Assembly (NCBI RefSeq): GCF_014192225.1
Contig: NZ_JACHXS010000003.1
Coordinates: forward strand, 186,001 to 250,000
Direction of reading: 5' to 3'
Source of the DNA: Pseudoduganella umbonata
Lineage (GTDB): Bacteria > Pseudomonadota > Gammaproteobacteria > Burkholderiales > Burkholderiaceae_D
Length of the DNA stretch: 64,000 nt
Of this stretch, positions 55,623 to 64,000 are shown one piece after another. Made by a program: the position numbers and the translations under genes. Position 1 is the stretch's first letter. Each line of letters starts with the position of its first letter. The notes under the pieces were generated by a model, which worked only from the letters and a program-made list of their open reading frames with translations, had not been told where the DNA came from and did not search any database.

Positions 55623-56891
55623 ATGACCGCCACAGCCGTGGATGTTCCCGTTTGCCGGCTTGTTCGTTCGCTCGTTCGTTCGCTCGTTCGTTCGCTCGTT
55701 CGTTCGCTCGTGTGTTCGCTTGCCGTGCTGCTGCCGGGGCCCGTCCATGCCGACGACGGCAAGGGCTTGCAGCGCGGGGCGAGTCCCGACGACGTCAGCA
55801 TCTCCGGCGTGTCGGCCGGTGCCGCCATGGCGCTGCAGTACGCGGTCGCCCACTCCGCCTCGATCACCGGCGTCGGCGCGATCGCCGGGCCGCCCTGGGG
55901 CTGTGCCGAGGGCCTGCTGGGCAAGTCGATCAACGCCTGCATGTGCGGCAGGCAGCCGATCGCGCCGAAGGCGGATGTGGCCCGCAGCCTGGCACGGGAA
56001 CGCGCCATCGACCCGCTCGACGCCTCGGGCCGGCCCAGGGCGCTGAAACGGGCCTACGTGTTCCAGAGCGCAAGCGACGCAACCGTCGTGAAGCAGTCCG
56101 GCGACGCCAGCCTCGCCTTCCTGCGCGAGTTCGTCGGCCCGGAAACCGTGGCCGACAGCGGCAACGCCGCCGACGGCAGCGATGCCGCCATGCACGGCAT
56201 CCTGTCGCCCGAGGGAACGGACCAGTGCGGCATCGAGAGCGGTACGGATACCTACATCCGGAAATGCGGTGCCGAAGACAATGCGGGAAAGCTGCTGCGG
56301 GCGCTGAAGGCTCCCGGCACCCGCCATGACGCTTCCCTCCGTCACAAAAACATCCCGGAAAGCGACGTCTGGGAGTTTCGCCAGCAGCCGTTCATCGATG
56401 CGGTGAAAACCACCGCCCGACCGGTGTCGGGCGACCTTCCCGGCGGGCGGCCCGGCCCGCAGCGGGCGAACTTCGACATGGCGGAGAAAGGGTATCTGTA
56501 CGTGCCGCCGGCGTGCCGCAAAGCCGGCAGCCAGTGCGATGTGCACGTGGCCTTGCACGGCTGCAGGCAGGACGCCCGGCAGTTCGCCATCCGCTCCGGC
56601 TACAACAACTGGGCGGAGCATTACCGCACGATCATCGTCTACCCGGCCATGAAGGCCGGAAGCGATGCATTGCCCGGTAACGTCTGCCGTGTCGAAGCGT
56701 TCAAATTTTTCGTGCCCCCGGAACTGGAAGAGCGCAATCCGAACGGCTGCTGGGACTGGTGGGGCTACCTCGAAGCGGGCTGGCCCAGGAAGCCGCGCTA
56801 CTACACCCGGGATGCGCCGCAGATCCAGGTCATCGAGCGCATCATCTTTGAAGTCACCAGGCCTGTTGCGCGCGAAACGACGGGGCGCTGA
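55623..56891 (+). CDS. Secreted PHB-depolymerase-like esterase with repetitive signal peptide
   Basis: A 422-residue exported alpha/beta-hydrolase. The lipase box GVSAG (66-70, Ser68), the Cys-rich PWGCAEGLLGKS, DVHVALHGCRQD and the WDWWGY tail are typical of extracellular PHB-depolymerase/feruloyl-esterase-like proteins. GGAG stands seven bases before the ATG at 55623. The signal peptide is odd: residues 13-32 are five LVRS units made by a 12-bp tandem repeat, placing five Arg in the n- and h-regions before AVLLPGPVHA. This may slow export or vary with repeat number. Confidence 0.8.
   Translation: MTATAVDVPVCRLVRSLVRSLVRSLVRSLVCSLAVLLPGPVHADDGKGLQRGASPDDVSISGVSAGAAMALQYAVAHSASITGVGAIAGPPWGCAEGLLGKSINACMCGRQPIAPKADVARSLARERAIDPLDASGRPRALKRAYVFQSASDATVVKQSGDASLAFLREFVGPETVADSGNAADGSDAAMHGILSPEGTDQCGIESGTDTYIRKCGAEDNAGKLLRALKAPGTRHDASLRHKNIPESDVWEFRQQPFIDAVKTTARPVSGDLPGGRPGPQRANFDMAEKGYLYVPPACRKAGSQCDVHVALHGCRQDARQFAIRSGYNNWAEHYRTIIVYPAMKAGSDALPGNVCRVEAFKFFVPPELEERNPNGCWDWWGYLEAGWPRKPRYYTRDAPQIQVIERIIFEVTRPVARETTGR
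55659..55718 (+). repeat. Five tandem 12-bp units coding LVRS
   Basis: CTCGTTCGTTCG repeated five times (first and last units with one or two changes), within the signal-peptide codons of the esterase gene. The inner 4-bp periodicity (GTTC/GCTC) means strand slippage could also shift the frame. Confidence 0.9.
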
Positions 56892-56932
56892 ACAGATCTT
56901 TCCGCGGTACGCTAGGATGACGCCGCGCCAGG

Positions 56933-57388
56933 CTACGGCGCTTCCGCCGCGGGCTGCAGCATGAGCTCGGTATAGCGGCGCTGCATCTCCTCGGGCGACA
57001 GCTCCTCGATGCTGTGGCCGATGTTCCAGCGGTGCCCGAAAGGATCGCGCACGACGCCGCCGCGCTCCCCGTAGAACTCGTCCCGGACCGCGCGTTCGAG
57101 GCTGGCACCCGCGGCCAGCGCGCTCGCCACGACGGCATCGGCATCGTCCACGTGCAGGTGGATGGTGACCGGCGGGCTCTGCTCTCCCTGCGGGCCCTGG
57201 ATACCGTATTCGGGATACTCGTCCGACAGCATCACGGTGACGCCGCCGAAATCGAGTTCGGCATGGCCGATGCGGCCTTCCGGTTCGGTCAGGCGGAATT
57301 TCTCGGTAGCGCCGAACGCCCGGGCGTAGAAATCGATCGCCCGGCCGGCGTCGCTGACACACAGGTATGCAAACAGTTCATGGATCAT
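56933..57388 (-). CDS. VOC-family (glyoxalase/bleomycin-resistance fold) protein
   Basis: A 151-residue protein with the paired beta-alpha-beta-beta-beta modules of the vicinal oxygen chelate fold: YLCVSDAGRAIDFYARAFGATEKFRL and VTIHLHVDDADAVVASALAAGASL, closing in DPFGHRWNIGHSIEELSPEEMQRR. This matches PhnB-like VOC proteins of unknown substrate. AGGAGA precedes the ATG at 57388; the upstream in-frame start would add a tail read from the hexanucleotide repeat. Confidence 0.85.
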   Translation of the reverse strand: MIHELFAYLCVSDAGRAIDFYARAFGATEKFRLTEPEGRIGHAELDFGGVTVMLSDEYPEYGIQGPQGEQSPPVTIHLHVDDADAVVASALAAGASLERAVRDEFYGERGGVVRDPFGHRWNIGHSIEELSPEEMQRRYTELMLQPAAEAP

Positions 57389-57430
57389 CGGATGTCTCCT
57401 GGCTGAAGGAAGAGAAAAGAAGGGAAAAGG

Positions 57431-57459
57431 CAAGGGCAAGGGCAAGGGCAAGGGCAAGG
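57431..57459. repeat. Hexanucleotide tandem repeat (CAAGGG)
   Basis: Almost five copies of CAAGGG lie 43 bp upstream of the VOC gene start, in the 281-bp divergent gap. Such tracts can slip and change promoter spacing. Confidence 0.9.
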
Positions 57460-57669
57460 AACACTATAGAGGCAGCCTGTCCGCGTGTCCCGAACCATCG
57501 GCGGCTGAGTTGTTTCGCGGGCCAACGCCGGAACACCGGGCCACGCCGAAGGGTGCGCCGCTTCCCCCGGCAGGTCTCTACACTCCCCATCCGGCAGCCG
57601 GACACAGGTGTTTGCCATGCATGCGACATGCAAGCCGGCCGGCGCACGTTGACCCGAGGGAGGATGACC

Positions 57670-58545
57670 ATGCACATCATCGTTGGCGGTACCGGCAATG
57701 TCGGCTCGGCGACAGCGCGCGCGCTGTTGCGGCGCGGCGAACCGGTCACGATCGTGACGCGCGACGCGGCGAACGCCGCCGGCCTTGCCGCGGCCGGCGC
57801 CCGCGTCGCCGTGGCGGACATCCACGATACGGGCCGGCTGCGCGAGATCCTCCGCGCCGGCACGACGGCGTTCCTGCTGAATCCCCCGGCCGCCCCCGAT
57901 ACGGACACGGACGCGGTGGAGCACGCGCACCTGGATGCCATCGTCGCCGCGGTCGCCGGATCGGGCCTGCACCGGATCGTCGCCGCGTCGACCTACGGCG
58001 CGCGCCCCGGCCCGCCGTGCGGCGACCTGACGGTACTCCACGACTTCGAGGAAAAGCTGGGCGCGCTGGGCATCCCGCTTGCCGTGAACCGCGCGGCGTA
58101 CTACATGAGCAACTGGACCGGCATGCTCGACATGGTCCGCGACGGAGGCAAGCTGCCGAGCTTCTTCCCGGAAGACCTGCCGATCCCGATGGTCGCGCCG
58201 GCGGACCTGGGCGAAGAAGCGGCGCGCCGGCTCGTGGCGCCACCGGACGACACCGGCGTGCAATACGTCGAAGGGCCCGCCCTGTACACCCCGCGCGACG
58301 CCGCCGACGCGTTTTCCGCCGCGCTGGGCGTGGATATCGAGGTTGACGTCATCCCCCGCCCGCAATGGGAAGACACCTTCCGCCAGCTGGGGTTCTCCGA
58401 ACAGGCCGCGCGCACCTATGCCTGCATGACGGGCACCGTCGTGGACAACGCAGGCAAGTGGCCGGGTGCGCCCGTGCGGGGCGCCACCACCCTGCAAGCG
58501 TATATCCGCGAGGCGGTGGAGCGCGGCAACGGCAACGCAAGATAA
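57670..58545 (+). CDS. NmrA-like NAD(P)-binding protein
   Basis: A 291-residue atypical short-chain dehydrogenase with the Rossmann motif GGTGNVGSATARALL at the very N-terminus and the YGAR segment of NmrA/SDR_a5-type proteins. These are quinone oxidoreductases or redox sensors. GGGAGG is six bases before the ATG at 57670 and directly abuts the ATG at 57664, so 57670 is preferred. Substrate unknown. Confidence 0.82.
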   Translation: MHIIVGGTGNVGSATARALLRRGEPVTIVTRDAANAAGLAAAGARVAVADIHDTGRLREILRAGTTAFLLNPPAAPDTDTDAVEHAHLDAIVAAVAGSGLHRIVAASTYGARPGPPCGDLTVLHDFEEKLGALGIPLAVNRAAYYMSNWTGMLDMVRDGGKLPSFFPEDLPIPMVAPADLGEEAARRLVAPPDDTGVQYVEGPALYTPRDAADAFSAALGVDIEVDVIPRPQWEDTFRQLGFSEQAARTYACMTGTVVDNAGKWPGAPVRGATTLQAYIREAVERGNGNAR

Positions 58546-58572
58546 AGGCGCACGCGGCGTGTTCCCCGCAGT

Positions 58573-59817
58573 TCAGGGCGGACCTGCCACCGGCCCAGGG
58601 GCACCGGATGGCGCGGCATCGTGCCGCGTGCCGCGCGGAAGCCTGCGGCCGTTCAGGAATACCCCCAGGAAGGACCGGCGCACCAGGAAATGGTAGGACG
58701 CCAGCAGCACCGCCGCCGTGATCGCAAGGACCAGGAACAGCTTGATGGACCAGTGCAGCGGCCATTGCAGCATCCACGCCTGCAGCAGCATGACGATGGG
58801 CAGATGGATCAGGTACATCCAGTACGATGCGTCGGCGAGATAGCGCCAGCGCACGCTTGGCGCGGCGCGCCAGCGGACGGCCAGCCCGATCACGCAGAAC
58901 GTGGCGCACCACTGCCCCAGCAGGTAAGCGCAGAGATACAGCGCGCGCTCCACGCTGCCGAGCGGGATGACGGTCAGCCGCGGCACCGTGCCGGCGAGGT
59001 ACAGGGCGCCCGCGGTGCCGATGAGCGCCCCCGCGAGGTACGCAGGCCAGCGCATCGCCAGTACATCGAGCGTCTGCTGGTGCCGGTGCAGGAACCAGCC
59101 CACCAGGAAGGCACTGCCGTATGCCAGCAGGCTTGGCGCGTTCGGGACCAGCCCCGCGATCGGCGACGGAATGCCCTGCCATTGCACCCACCACGCCGCG
59201 CCATACAGCGAGGCGGCGACCGGCGCGCCCAGGAGTACCGGCGCAAAGCCGTACCGGATGGACCTGTCGAGCAGGCGGCCGGCAGCGGAGCGTGCCGTCC
59301 CGCCGCTGTCGATCCGTACCACCACCGCGCGCAGCAGCAGGACGAGCACGTACAGCACCAGCAGCATGTACAGGAACCATAGGTGCGCCCATGGCACCGG
59401 CGGCCCGATCACCGGCATTGGAAACTCCATCTTCGCCATGGCCTTGATGCCGAGCTGGCGCGCGCCCCAGACGATGGCCACCACGGTCAACGGCATCGTC
59501 AGTACGTAGAACGCGACCAACGGCAGGGCAACGCGGCGCAGGCGGTTTTTCAGCAGTCCGCGGGTGCCGAGCCGCGCGTGCAGCAGGCCTGCGAAGAAAC
59601 CGGCAACCACGAAGAACAGCGTCATCCTGAACAGGTGGATGAGGTAGTACAGGATACCCAGCCCGGCACTGGTCGAGCCGTCGGCCAGCGGCCAGCCCGC
59701 TTCCCGATATCCCGGCAGGAACGACATGATTGCGTGGAGCACGATGCCGGCGAGCAGCGCCCAGCTGCGCACTGCATCGAGGTGATGAAACCGTTGCTGG
59801 TCCGACTGGATGTCCAT
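58573..59817 (-). CDS. Membrane acyltransferase (family 3, OpgC-like)
   Basis: A 414-residue protein with about ten membrane helices. RFHHLDAVRSWALLAGIVLHA at the start contains the family-3 acyltransferase motif with a catalytic-type His, and the length and spacing fit OpgC/MdoC-type enzymes that add succinyl or acyl groups to periplasmic or surface glycans. No glucan genes nearby. Convergent with the NmrA-like gene. Confidence 0.82.
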   Translation of the reverse strand: MDIQSDQQRFHHLDAVRSWALLAGIVLHAIMSFLPGYREAGWPLADGSTSAGLGILYYLIHLFRMTLFFVVAGFFAGLLHARLGTRGLLKNRLRRVALPLVAFYVLTMPLTVVAIVWGARQLGIKAMAKMEFPMPVIGPPVPWAHLWFLYMLLVLYVLVLLLRAVVVRIDSGGTARSAAGRLLDRSIRYGFAPVLLGAPVAASLYGAAWWVQWQGIPSPIAGLVPNAPSLLAYGSAFLVGWFLHRHQQTLDVLAMRWPAYLAGALIGTAGALYLAGTVPRLTVIPLGSVERALYLCAYLLGQWCATFCVIGLAVRWRAAPSVRWRYLADASYWMYLIHLPIVMLLQAWMLQWPLHWSIKLFLVLAITAAVLLASYHFLVRRSFLGVFLNGRRLPRGTRHDAAPSGAPGPVAGPP

Positions 59818-60004
59818 GGATCCGCCCGATCTGGTTGCCGCACATCGCGCGCTCGCGAATGACCGGCAGGTAATCCGGCCGGTCTCGCGAGCTTACGGCG
59901 CCTGTCCGCGTGCTGTCCATCAAAGCGCGCCGGATCATCCAAAAGAGAGAGGCATCCCCGCTTCTGTCCCGAACCGGGTTTCGTCGAACTTCCAGGTCAG
60001 GACG

Positions 60005-61114
60005 CTAGAACGCGTGCCGGACACCCAGCATCGTGCCGAACTGGGTTGCGCCGGCCGCGGTGGCCGAACCCGGCGCACCGCCGCTCACCGACAGCGCCAG
60101 CTGCCCGTCGTTATCGATGAAGCCGCTGGTGGCGTAGACCATGGTGCGCTTGCCCAGCGCGTACGTGCCGCGCAGCGCCACGAGGGCCGCCTTGTCGGCG
60201 CTGCCCCGGTAGCGCAGCCATGCAAGCTGGCCGGCGACGTTGACGCCCGGCGCCACGTCGTACGACAGCCCGGCCGCGAACACGTCGCTGCGGGGCGTGG
60301 CGATGGCATCGTTGGCGCGCCGGATCCAGTTGACGGCGATCCTGCCGTCGGCCACGCGCAGGTAGCCGCCGGCGGTGATGCGCTGGTCCAGCTGGTCCGA
60401 CCGCACCAGCCCTCCGAAGGCACCGGGGCCGCCGCGCGACGTGTCGACCGCGGCGTTGGCGCCCCACCGGTCCGCCTTGTATGCCAGCAGCGCCGACCAC
60501 GCGCGGCAAGTGCGGCTGCTGCCCGGCGTTTCGCCGGCGCAGTTCATGCCCGAAGGGCTCGGGCCGGCGTTGACCGTGTCGCGTCCCGGGCTGTAGGTGG
60601 CACCCACGGTCATGCCGCCAAAGCTGCCCTTGTACGCCAGCGTATTGTCGGCCCGCGCGTTCGGCAGGTAATTGTCGAACGCGCCGATGCCATAGATATT
60701 CGGGCCCATGACGTCGGTGTCCTGCAAGGCCCACAGCAGCATCGACAACTGGCGGCCGACGCTGACCTGGCCCCACGTGCCGCCCAGCCCCACCCAGGCC
60801 TGCAGGCCGAACAGCCGCCCCCCCTGGTTCAGCGACCCGCTATCCATGCCGATGCCCGATTCCAGGACGAACAGCGTTTTCAGGCCACCGCCCAGGTCTT
60901 CGCTGCCGCGCAGTCCCCAGCGCGACGGAAAGGTGCCGGTGATCGTCGGTACGCGCGCCAGGCCCTTGCCGGCCGGGCCCACGTGGTTCACATATTCGAC
61001 CCCGGTATCGAGCACGCCGTACAGCGTCACCGACTGGGCCGCCGCAACCAGCGGCACGCCTGCTCCCATGGCCATTCCCATGGCCGCCGCCATGCTCCGG
61101 ATCTTCGACTTCAT
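60005..61114 (-). CDS. Gram-negative porin (Burkholderia type)
   Basis: A 369-residue outer-membrane trimeric porin. Signal peptide about 1-26; QSVTLYGVLDTGVEYV is the classic first strand of betaproteobacterial porins; SRWGLRGSEDLGGGLKTLFVLESG and VGLGGTWGQVSVGRQ follow; ends in VRHAF. Diffusion of small solutes. It lies directly downstream of an AAHS transporter on the same strand, as porins for aromatic acids often do. Confidence 0.92.
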   Translation of the reverse strand: MKSKIRSMAAAMGMAMGAGVPLVAAAQSVTLYGVLDTGVEYVNHVGPAGKGLARVPTITGTFPSRWGLRGSEDLGGGLKTLFVLESGIGMDSGSLNQGGRLFGLQAWVGLGGTWGQVSVGRQLSMLLWALQDTDVMGPNIYGIGAFDNYLPNARADNTLAYKGSFGGMTVGATYSPGRDTVNAGPSPSGMNCAGETPGSSRTCRAWSALLAYKADRWGANAAVDTSRGGPGAFGGLVRSDQLDQRITAGGYLRVADGRIAVNWIRRANDAIATPRSDVFAAGLSYDVAPGVNVAGQLAWLRYRGSADKAALVALRGTYALGKRTMVYATSGFIDNDGQLALSVSGGAPGSATAAGATQFGTMLGVRHAF

Positions 61115-61183
61115 GCGTCTCCTGCCTGTCTTGTTTTTCTGGATTGCGGGGTCCGCCGCGCCCGCGGCCTCAGCTGGCCTGCC

Positions 61184-62536
61184 TCAGCCGCCCTTTACCG
61201 CCGCGGCTTCTGGCGGTGCCGGGCGAAAGCCCACATGCAGCGAACCCGCGGCGATGGCGGCAACCAGCGCCGGAAGGGCCAGCGCCTGCAGCAGCGTGAC
61301 GGGATCGACGTCGCTCGCCACGCCCATTCCCGCCAGCTGGATGCCGAGGATGCCGCCCAGGCGGCCAACGCTCTGCATCCAGCTCAGCCCTGTCGCGCGC
61401 GCCGCCACCGGATAGACCGATGTCGCCAGTACCTGGAACCCGGTCTGCCCGCCCATGACCAGCACGCCGGCGGCAAAGCCCATCAGCAGCAGCACGGCAC
61501 TGCCGCGATCCAGCACGGCGATCCACAGCAGCGCAGCGATGGCCGCGCCGAGGTAAGTGCCGACCACGACCTTCCTGCTGCCGAACCGGTCCATCAGCCA
61601 GCCGATCAGCAGTGCGCCGGCGGCGCCGCCCGCCTGCAGGCTCGCACCGCTGAGCGACGCGGTCGCGGCGGGCACCCCCTTGAACGTCAGGAAGCTGGGC
61701 AGCCAGTTGATCAGCGTAAAGGTCATCAGCAATCCGGCGCCGTTGGCGAGCCACAGCAGGCCGGTCCTGAGCCGGTAGGCGGGCGACAGGAAGATCGCCA
61801 GCGGATTCGCCTCCACCGCGGGCCGGTCCGGCAGCGCGGGCGGCTCGACCTGCCGTCCGGCGATGCGCGACAGCAGCGCGGCGACCGCGCCGCGGTCGCG
61901 CCGCCGTTCGGCGAGAAAGCCGATCGATTCGGGCAGCCGCCAGAACAGCCATGGCAGCAGGGCCAGCGGCAGCACCGCCCCGACCACGAACATCGCCCGC
62001 CAGCCATGCTGCTGCGTGACGATGGGCGTGAGCCAGCCGACGGCGGCGCCGCCCAGCGTATAGCCGCAGTACATCGACGTGATGACCAGCGCGCGCCGGC
62101 GCGCCGGCGCGTACTCGGAGACCAGCGTCACGGCGCACGGCATCGCCGCACCGAGCCCCAGCCCCGTCACGAAGCGCAGCGCCACCAGCGCTTCCAGCGA
62201 GCCGCACCAGGCCGTCGCCAGGTTGGCCAGGCCGAATACCGCCACGGCCGCCAGCAGCAGCGGGCGGCGACCTATCCGGTCGGCCAGGATACCGGCCGCG
62301 CATCCGGCGATCATCAGCCCCACCACCCCGGCGGTGAATGCCGGCGTCAGCGCGCCTTTGGGCAACTGCCATTCGGCGCCGATGTACGGCGCGAGAAAGC
62401 CGATCAGCACCGTATCCAGGCCGTCCAGGAACATGATCAGGAAACACAGGACGAAAACGGCCCATTGCAATCCGGACAGCGGACTGTCGTCCACCAGCGT
62501 GCGATAGCCGCCGCCCTTCACAGCTTGTGTGTCCAT
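61184..62536 (-). CDS. AAHS-type MFS transporter (aromatic acid:H+ symporter)
   Basis: A 450-residue, twelve-helix transporter. LDGLDTVLIGFLAP in helix 1 holds the DxxD/E type motif of the aromatic acid:H+ symport family (PcaK, BenK), followed by the MFS loop motif GILADRIGRRPLL and a second copy GWLMDRFGSRKVV. Likely substrates are benzoate-, vanillate- or protocatechuate-like acids. The ATG at 62536 has GAGG five bases ahead; the frame is open 57 bp more. Grouped with porin and TonB receptor. Confidence 0.87.
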   Translation of the reverse strand: MDTQAVKGGGYRTLVDDSPLSGLQWAVFVLCFLIMFLDGLDTVLIGFLAPYIGAEWQLPKGALTPAFTAGVVGLMIAGCAAGILADRIGRRPLLLAAVAVFGLANLATAWCGSLEALVALRFVTGLGLGAAMPCAVTLVSEYAPARRRALVITSMYCGYTLGGAAVGWLTPIVTQQHGWRAMFVVGAVLPLALLPWLFWRLPESIGFLAERRRDRGAVAALLSRIAGRQVEPPALPDRPAVEANPLAIFLSPAYRLRTGLLWLANGAGLLMTFTLINWLPSFLTFKGVPAATASLSGASLQAGGAAGALLIGWLMDRFGSRKVVVGTYLGAAIAALLWIAVLDRGSAVLLLMGFAAGVLVMGGQTGFQVLATSVYPVAARATGLSWMQSVGRLGGILGIQLAGMGVASDVDPVTLLQALALPALVAAIAAGSLHVGFRPAPPEAAAVKGG

Positions 62537-62778
62537 GGGGCCCTCAGTCCCGGCAGCCGGGGCTGGCAAGCGCGCGAGCGCTCGATTCGGCATGCAGTGC
62601 CGCTTCTCGGTTCGATCTCAATGGCGTCTCCGTATCGTTGTCGTGGACGCGGCAGCGGTCTGCCGGTCCGCTGCAGTATCGCTACGGATGGTGGGGCCTG
62701 TAAAACCGAGAGTTTGGATGGAAGGTATCCGCGCCGCCGATACCTTCGCCGATACCTTCGCCGTCGCCAGGCCGTGCG

Positions 62779-64000
62779 TCAGAACATGTACGTCAGGCTG
62801 AAGCGGATCGTGCGGCCGAACAGGGGCCGTGCGACACCGCGGTTGCGCGTGCCGTCCGGCGACAGCAGGTCGTTGAACAGCGGATCGCCCTCGGTGAACG
62901 ACAGCTGGTCGGTCAGGTTCGCCACGTGCAGGTGGGCGCGCAGGCGTTCGGTGACCTGGTACTGCGCGCCCGCGTTGACGATGTGGTACGACGGATACAG
63001 CGTCACGTTGGTGTCCGTCGCCTCGGAGAAGCGCGAGCCGTAGTACTGGAACTGCGCATACACGCTGACCGGGATGTCGGTCAGGGGCTTCAGGTCGAAC
63101 GACGGCATCAGGTTCACCATCTTCTTCGGCAGCCGGCGCGGCCGCCGGCCATCCTCGCTGATCCGCACATAGTGATAGCCGGTGATCACGCCCTGCGCAT
63201 CCTTGTCCTCCTGGGTGACGGTGTAGTTCGCGCCCGTCACCTGCGGGTTCTGCAGCACGAAATTGCCCTTCAGCTCCAGCCCGTCGACGGCCGCCGGGCG
63301 CCAGCTCAGCTCGATCTCGGTGCCGACATTCTTCACGCCGCGCTGGTACAGCTGGGCCACCTCGGGGCAGGAATTGATCTGTGTGACGCCACCCTGCGTG
63401 CTGCAGGCGGACGACTCGATGTCCCGGTAGATGTTGACGGCGCTGCGCGGCGAGAACTTGTTGTAGAACGCCGCGACCGAGGCCGAGAAGCCCCGCGTCA
63501 GGTAGCGCAGGCCGGTCTCGTACTGCCGGATATGCTCCACCGCGCTGACGTCCACGGGCTTGCCGTTGACCACGGTCGCGGAGGCGGTACTGAGATCGTT
63601 CAGGTCGCCCAGGCTGGGCAGGCGGAACGAGTTCGATGCCAGCCCGTACACGGCGAGCGTCCTGCCGAAGCTGTAGTTGCCGCCGAGCGACCAGCCAAAG
63701 CCCCGATACGTTTCCTGCAGCGTGTGTGGCGTGCCCGGGAAGCCGATTTCATTGTCGGCCGTGGTGTCCTGGGCCGAGCTGGCAACGATGTTCGCCGGCG
63801 TCAGGTCGCGCACGTCGTTGCGGTCGCGCCGCACCACGTCGGCCTTCAGGTCCTGCCAGCGCACGCCCGCGTCGATCTTCAGCCGGCTGCCCAGGGTTTC
63901 CCAGTGATCGAGCAGGTAGGCGGCATTGCCGTCGCCCTGGATCCTGCTGACGAAGCCGCCCCAGCCCGGCAGGATCGCCCCGCCCTGCGTCAGGCTGGGT
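62779..64000 (-). CDS. TonB-dependent receptor, C-terminal part (runs off the window)
   Basis: At least 406 residues of a barrel open to the right edge; signal peptide and plug are outside the window. TonB-receptor strands such as VYGLASNSFRLPSLGDLND, HIRQYETGLRYLTRGFSASVAAFYNKF and the closing HLHVANLTDQL to FSLTYMF with C-terminal Phe identify it. It is upstream of the AAHS transporter on the same strand, 242 bp away, which contains a GCCGATACCTTC direct repeat and no gene. Together they may take up a plant-derived aromatic or glycoside. Confidence 0.88.
   Translation of the reverse strand, partial: PSLTQGGAILPGWGGFVSRIQGDGNAAYLLDHWETLGSRLKIDAGVRWQDLKADVVRRDRNDVRDLTPANIVASSAQDTTADNEIGFPGTPHTLQETYRGFGWSLGGNYSFGRTLAVYGLASNSFRLPSLGDLNDLSTASATVVNGKPVDVSAVEHIRQYETGLRYLTRGFSASVAAFYNKFSPRSAVNIYRDIESSACSTQGGVTQINSCPEVAQLYQRGVKNVGTEIELSWRPAAVDGLELKGNFVLQNPQVTGANYTVTQEDKDAQGVITGYHYVRISEDGRRPRRLPKKMVNLMPSFDLKPLTDIPVSVYAQFQYYGSRFSEATDTNVTLYPSYHIVNAGAQYQVTERLRAHLHVANLTDQLSFTEGDPLFNDLLSPDGTRNRGVARPLFGRTIRFSLTYMF

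Noticed and set aside
59810..63043. Plus-strand open frame of more than 1000 codons
   Set aside because: It runs antisense through the porin and transporter genes, both of which have clear family signatures; the frame is Arg/His/Gln-rich, as shadows in GC-rich DNA are.

Overview
The window is high-GC, densely packed DNA from a Gram-negative bacterium. TonB receptors, trimeric-type porins, a Yej-type ABC importer, PEP carboxylase and a large environmental signalling set point to the Betaproteobacteria. The Massilia/Duganella/Pseudoduganella group of the Oxalobacteraceae fits best, but this is inferred from gene style and not tested. I see no rRNA, tRNA or CRISPR array and no intact mobile element. 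The only mobile DNA is a truncated IS1595-type transposase remnant at about 40.99-41.47 kb.

Layout. 0.1-7.4 kb: c-di-GMP and histidine-kinase signalling genes around a small periplasmic binding protein and a DUF4105 membrane protein. 7.5-12.7 kb: a Cys-rich secreted protein, then a cation/pH block (NhaR-like regulator divergent from a TerC-family protein, a TerB-like protein, and a KtrB/KtrA-type potassium system). 12.7-25.4 kb: a probable organosulfur acquisition locus. It has an FMN reductase and a TonB receptor on the minus strand. Divergent from them is an operon with a DszB-like desulfinase that keeps the Cys/His/Arg catalytic set, a class II aldolase-like protein, a DszA/NtaA-family flavin monooxygenase and a YejB-E-F-A importer. 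A sigma-54-like promoter precedes this operon. 25.5-35.0 kb: an ABC exporter, an AT-rich probably acquired gene coding for a DUF1036 protein with Cys-paired 30-residue repeats, two uncharacterised divergent genes, an MBL-fold protein, an aminotransferase and glucarate dehydratase.

35.0-42.8 kb: a Fap-like functional-amyloid operon on the minus strand. It codes for a 771-residue Gly-rich fibril candidate, a small secreted partner, a C39-type protease (FapD-like), a FapE-like protein and a coiled-coil outer-membrane barrel (FapF-like). It has a -24/-12 promoter, two identical-architecture inverted repeats 84 bp apart upstream of it, and a sigma-54 activator gene just beyond. I regard this as the best candidate for a poorly described regulated system in the window.

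43-64 kb: a chemoreceptor, two glycosyltransferases, L-lactate dehydrogenase, a lipoprotein pullulanase, PEP carboxylase with a repeated upstream operator-like motif, and a PHB-depolymerase-like secreted protein whose signal peptide is built on a 12-bp tandem repeat. Next come a VOC protein, an NmrA-like protein and an acyltransferase. The end is a porin, an AAHS-type transporter and a TonB receptor that runs off the right edge.

Several repeat classes stand out in intergenic DNA: nine copies of a 13-bp near-palindrome in a 66-bp higher-order array (13.33-13.53 kb), a related pair of 13-mers (25.42-25.48 kb), and hexa- and dodecanucleotide tandem repeats.
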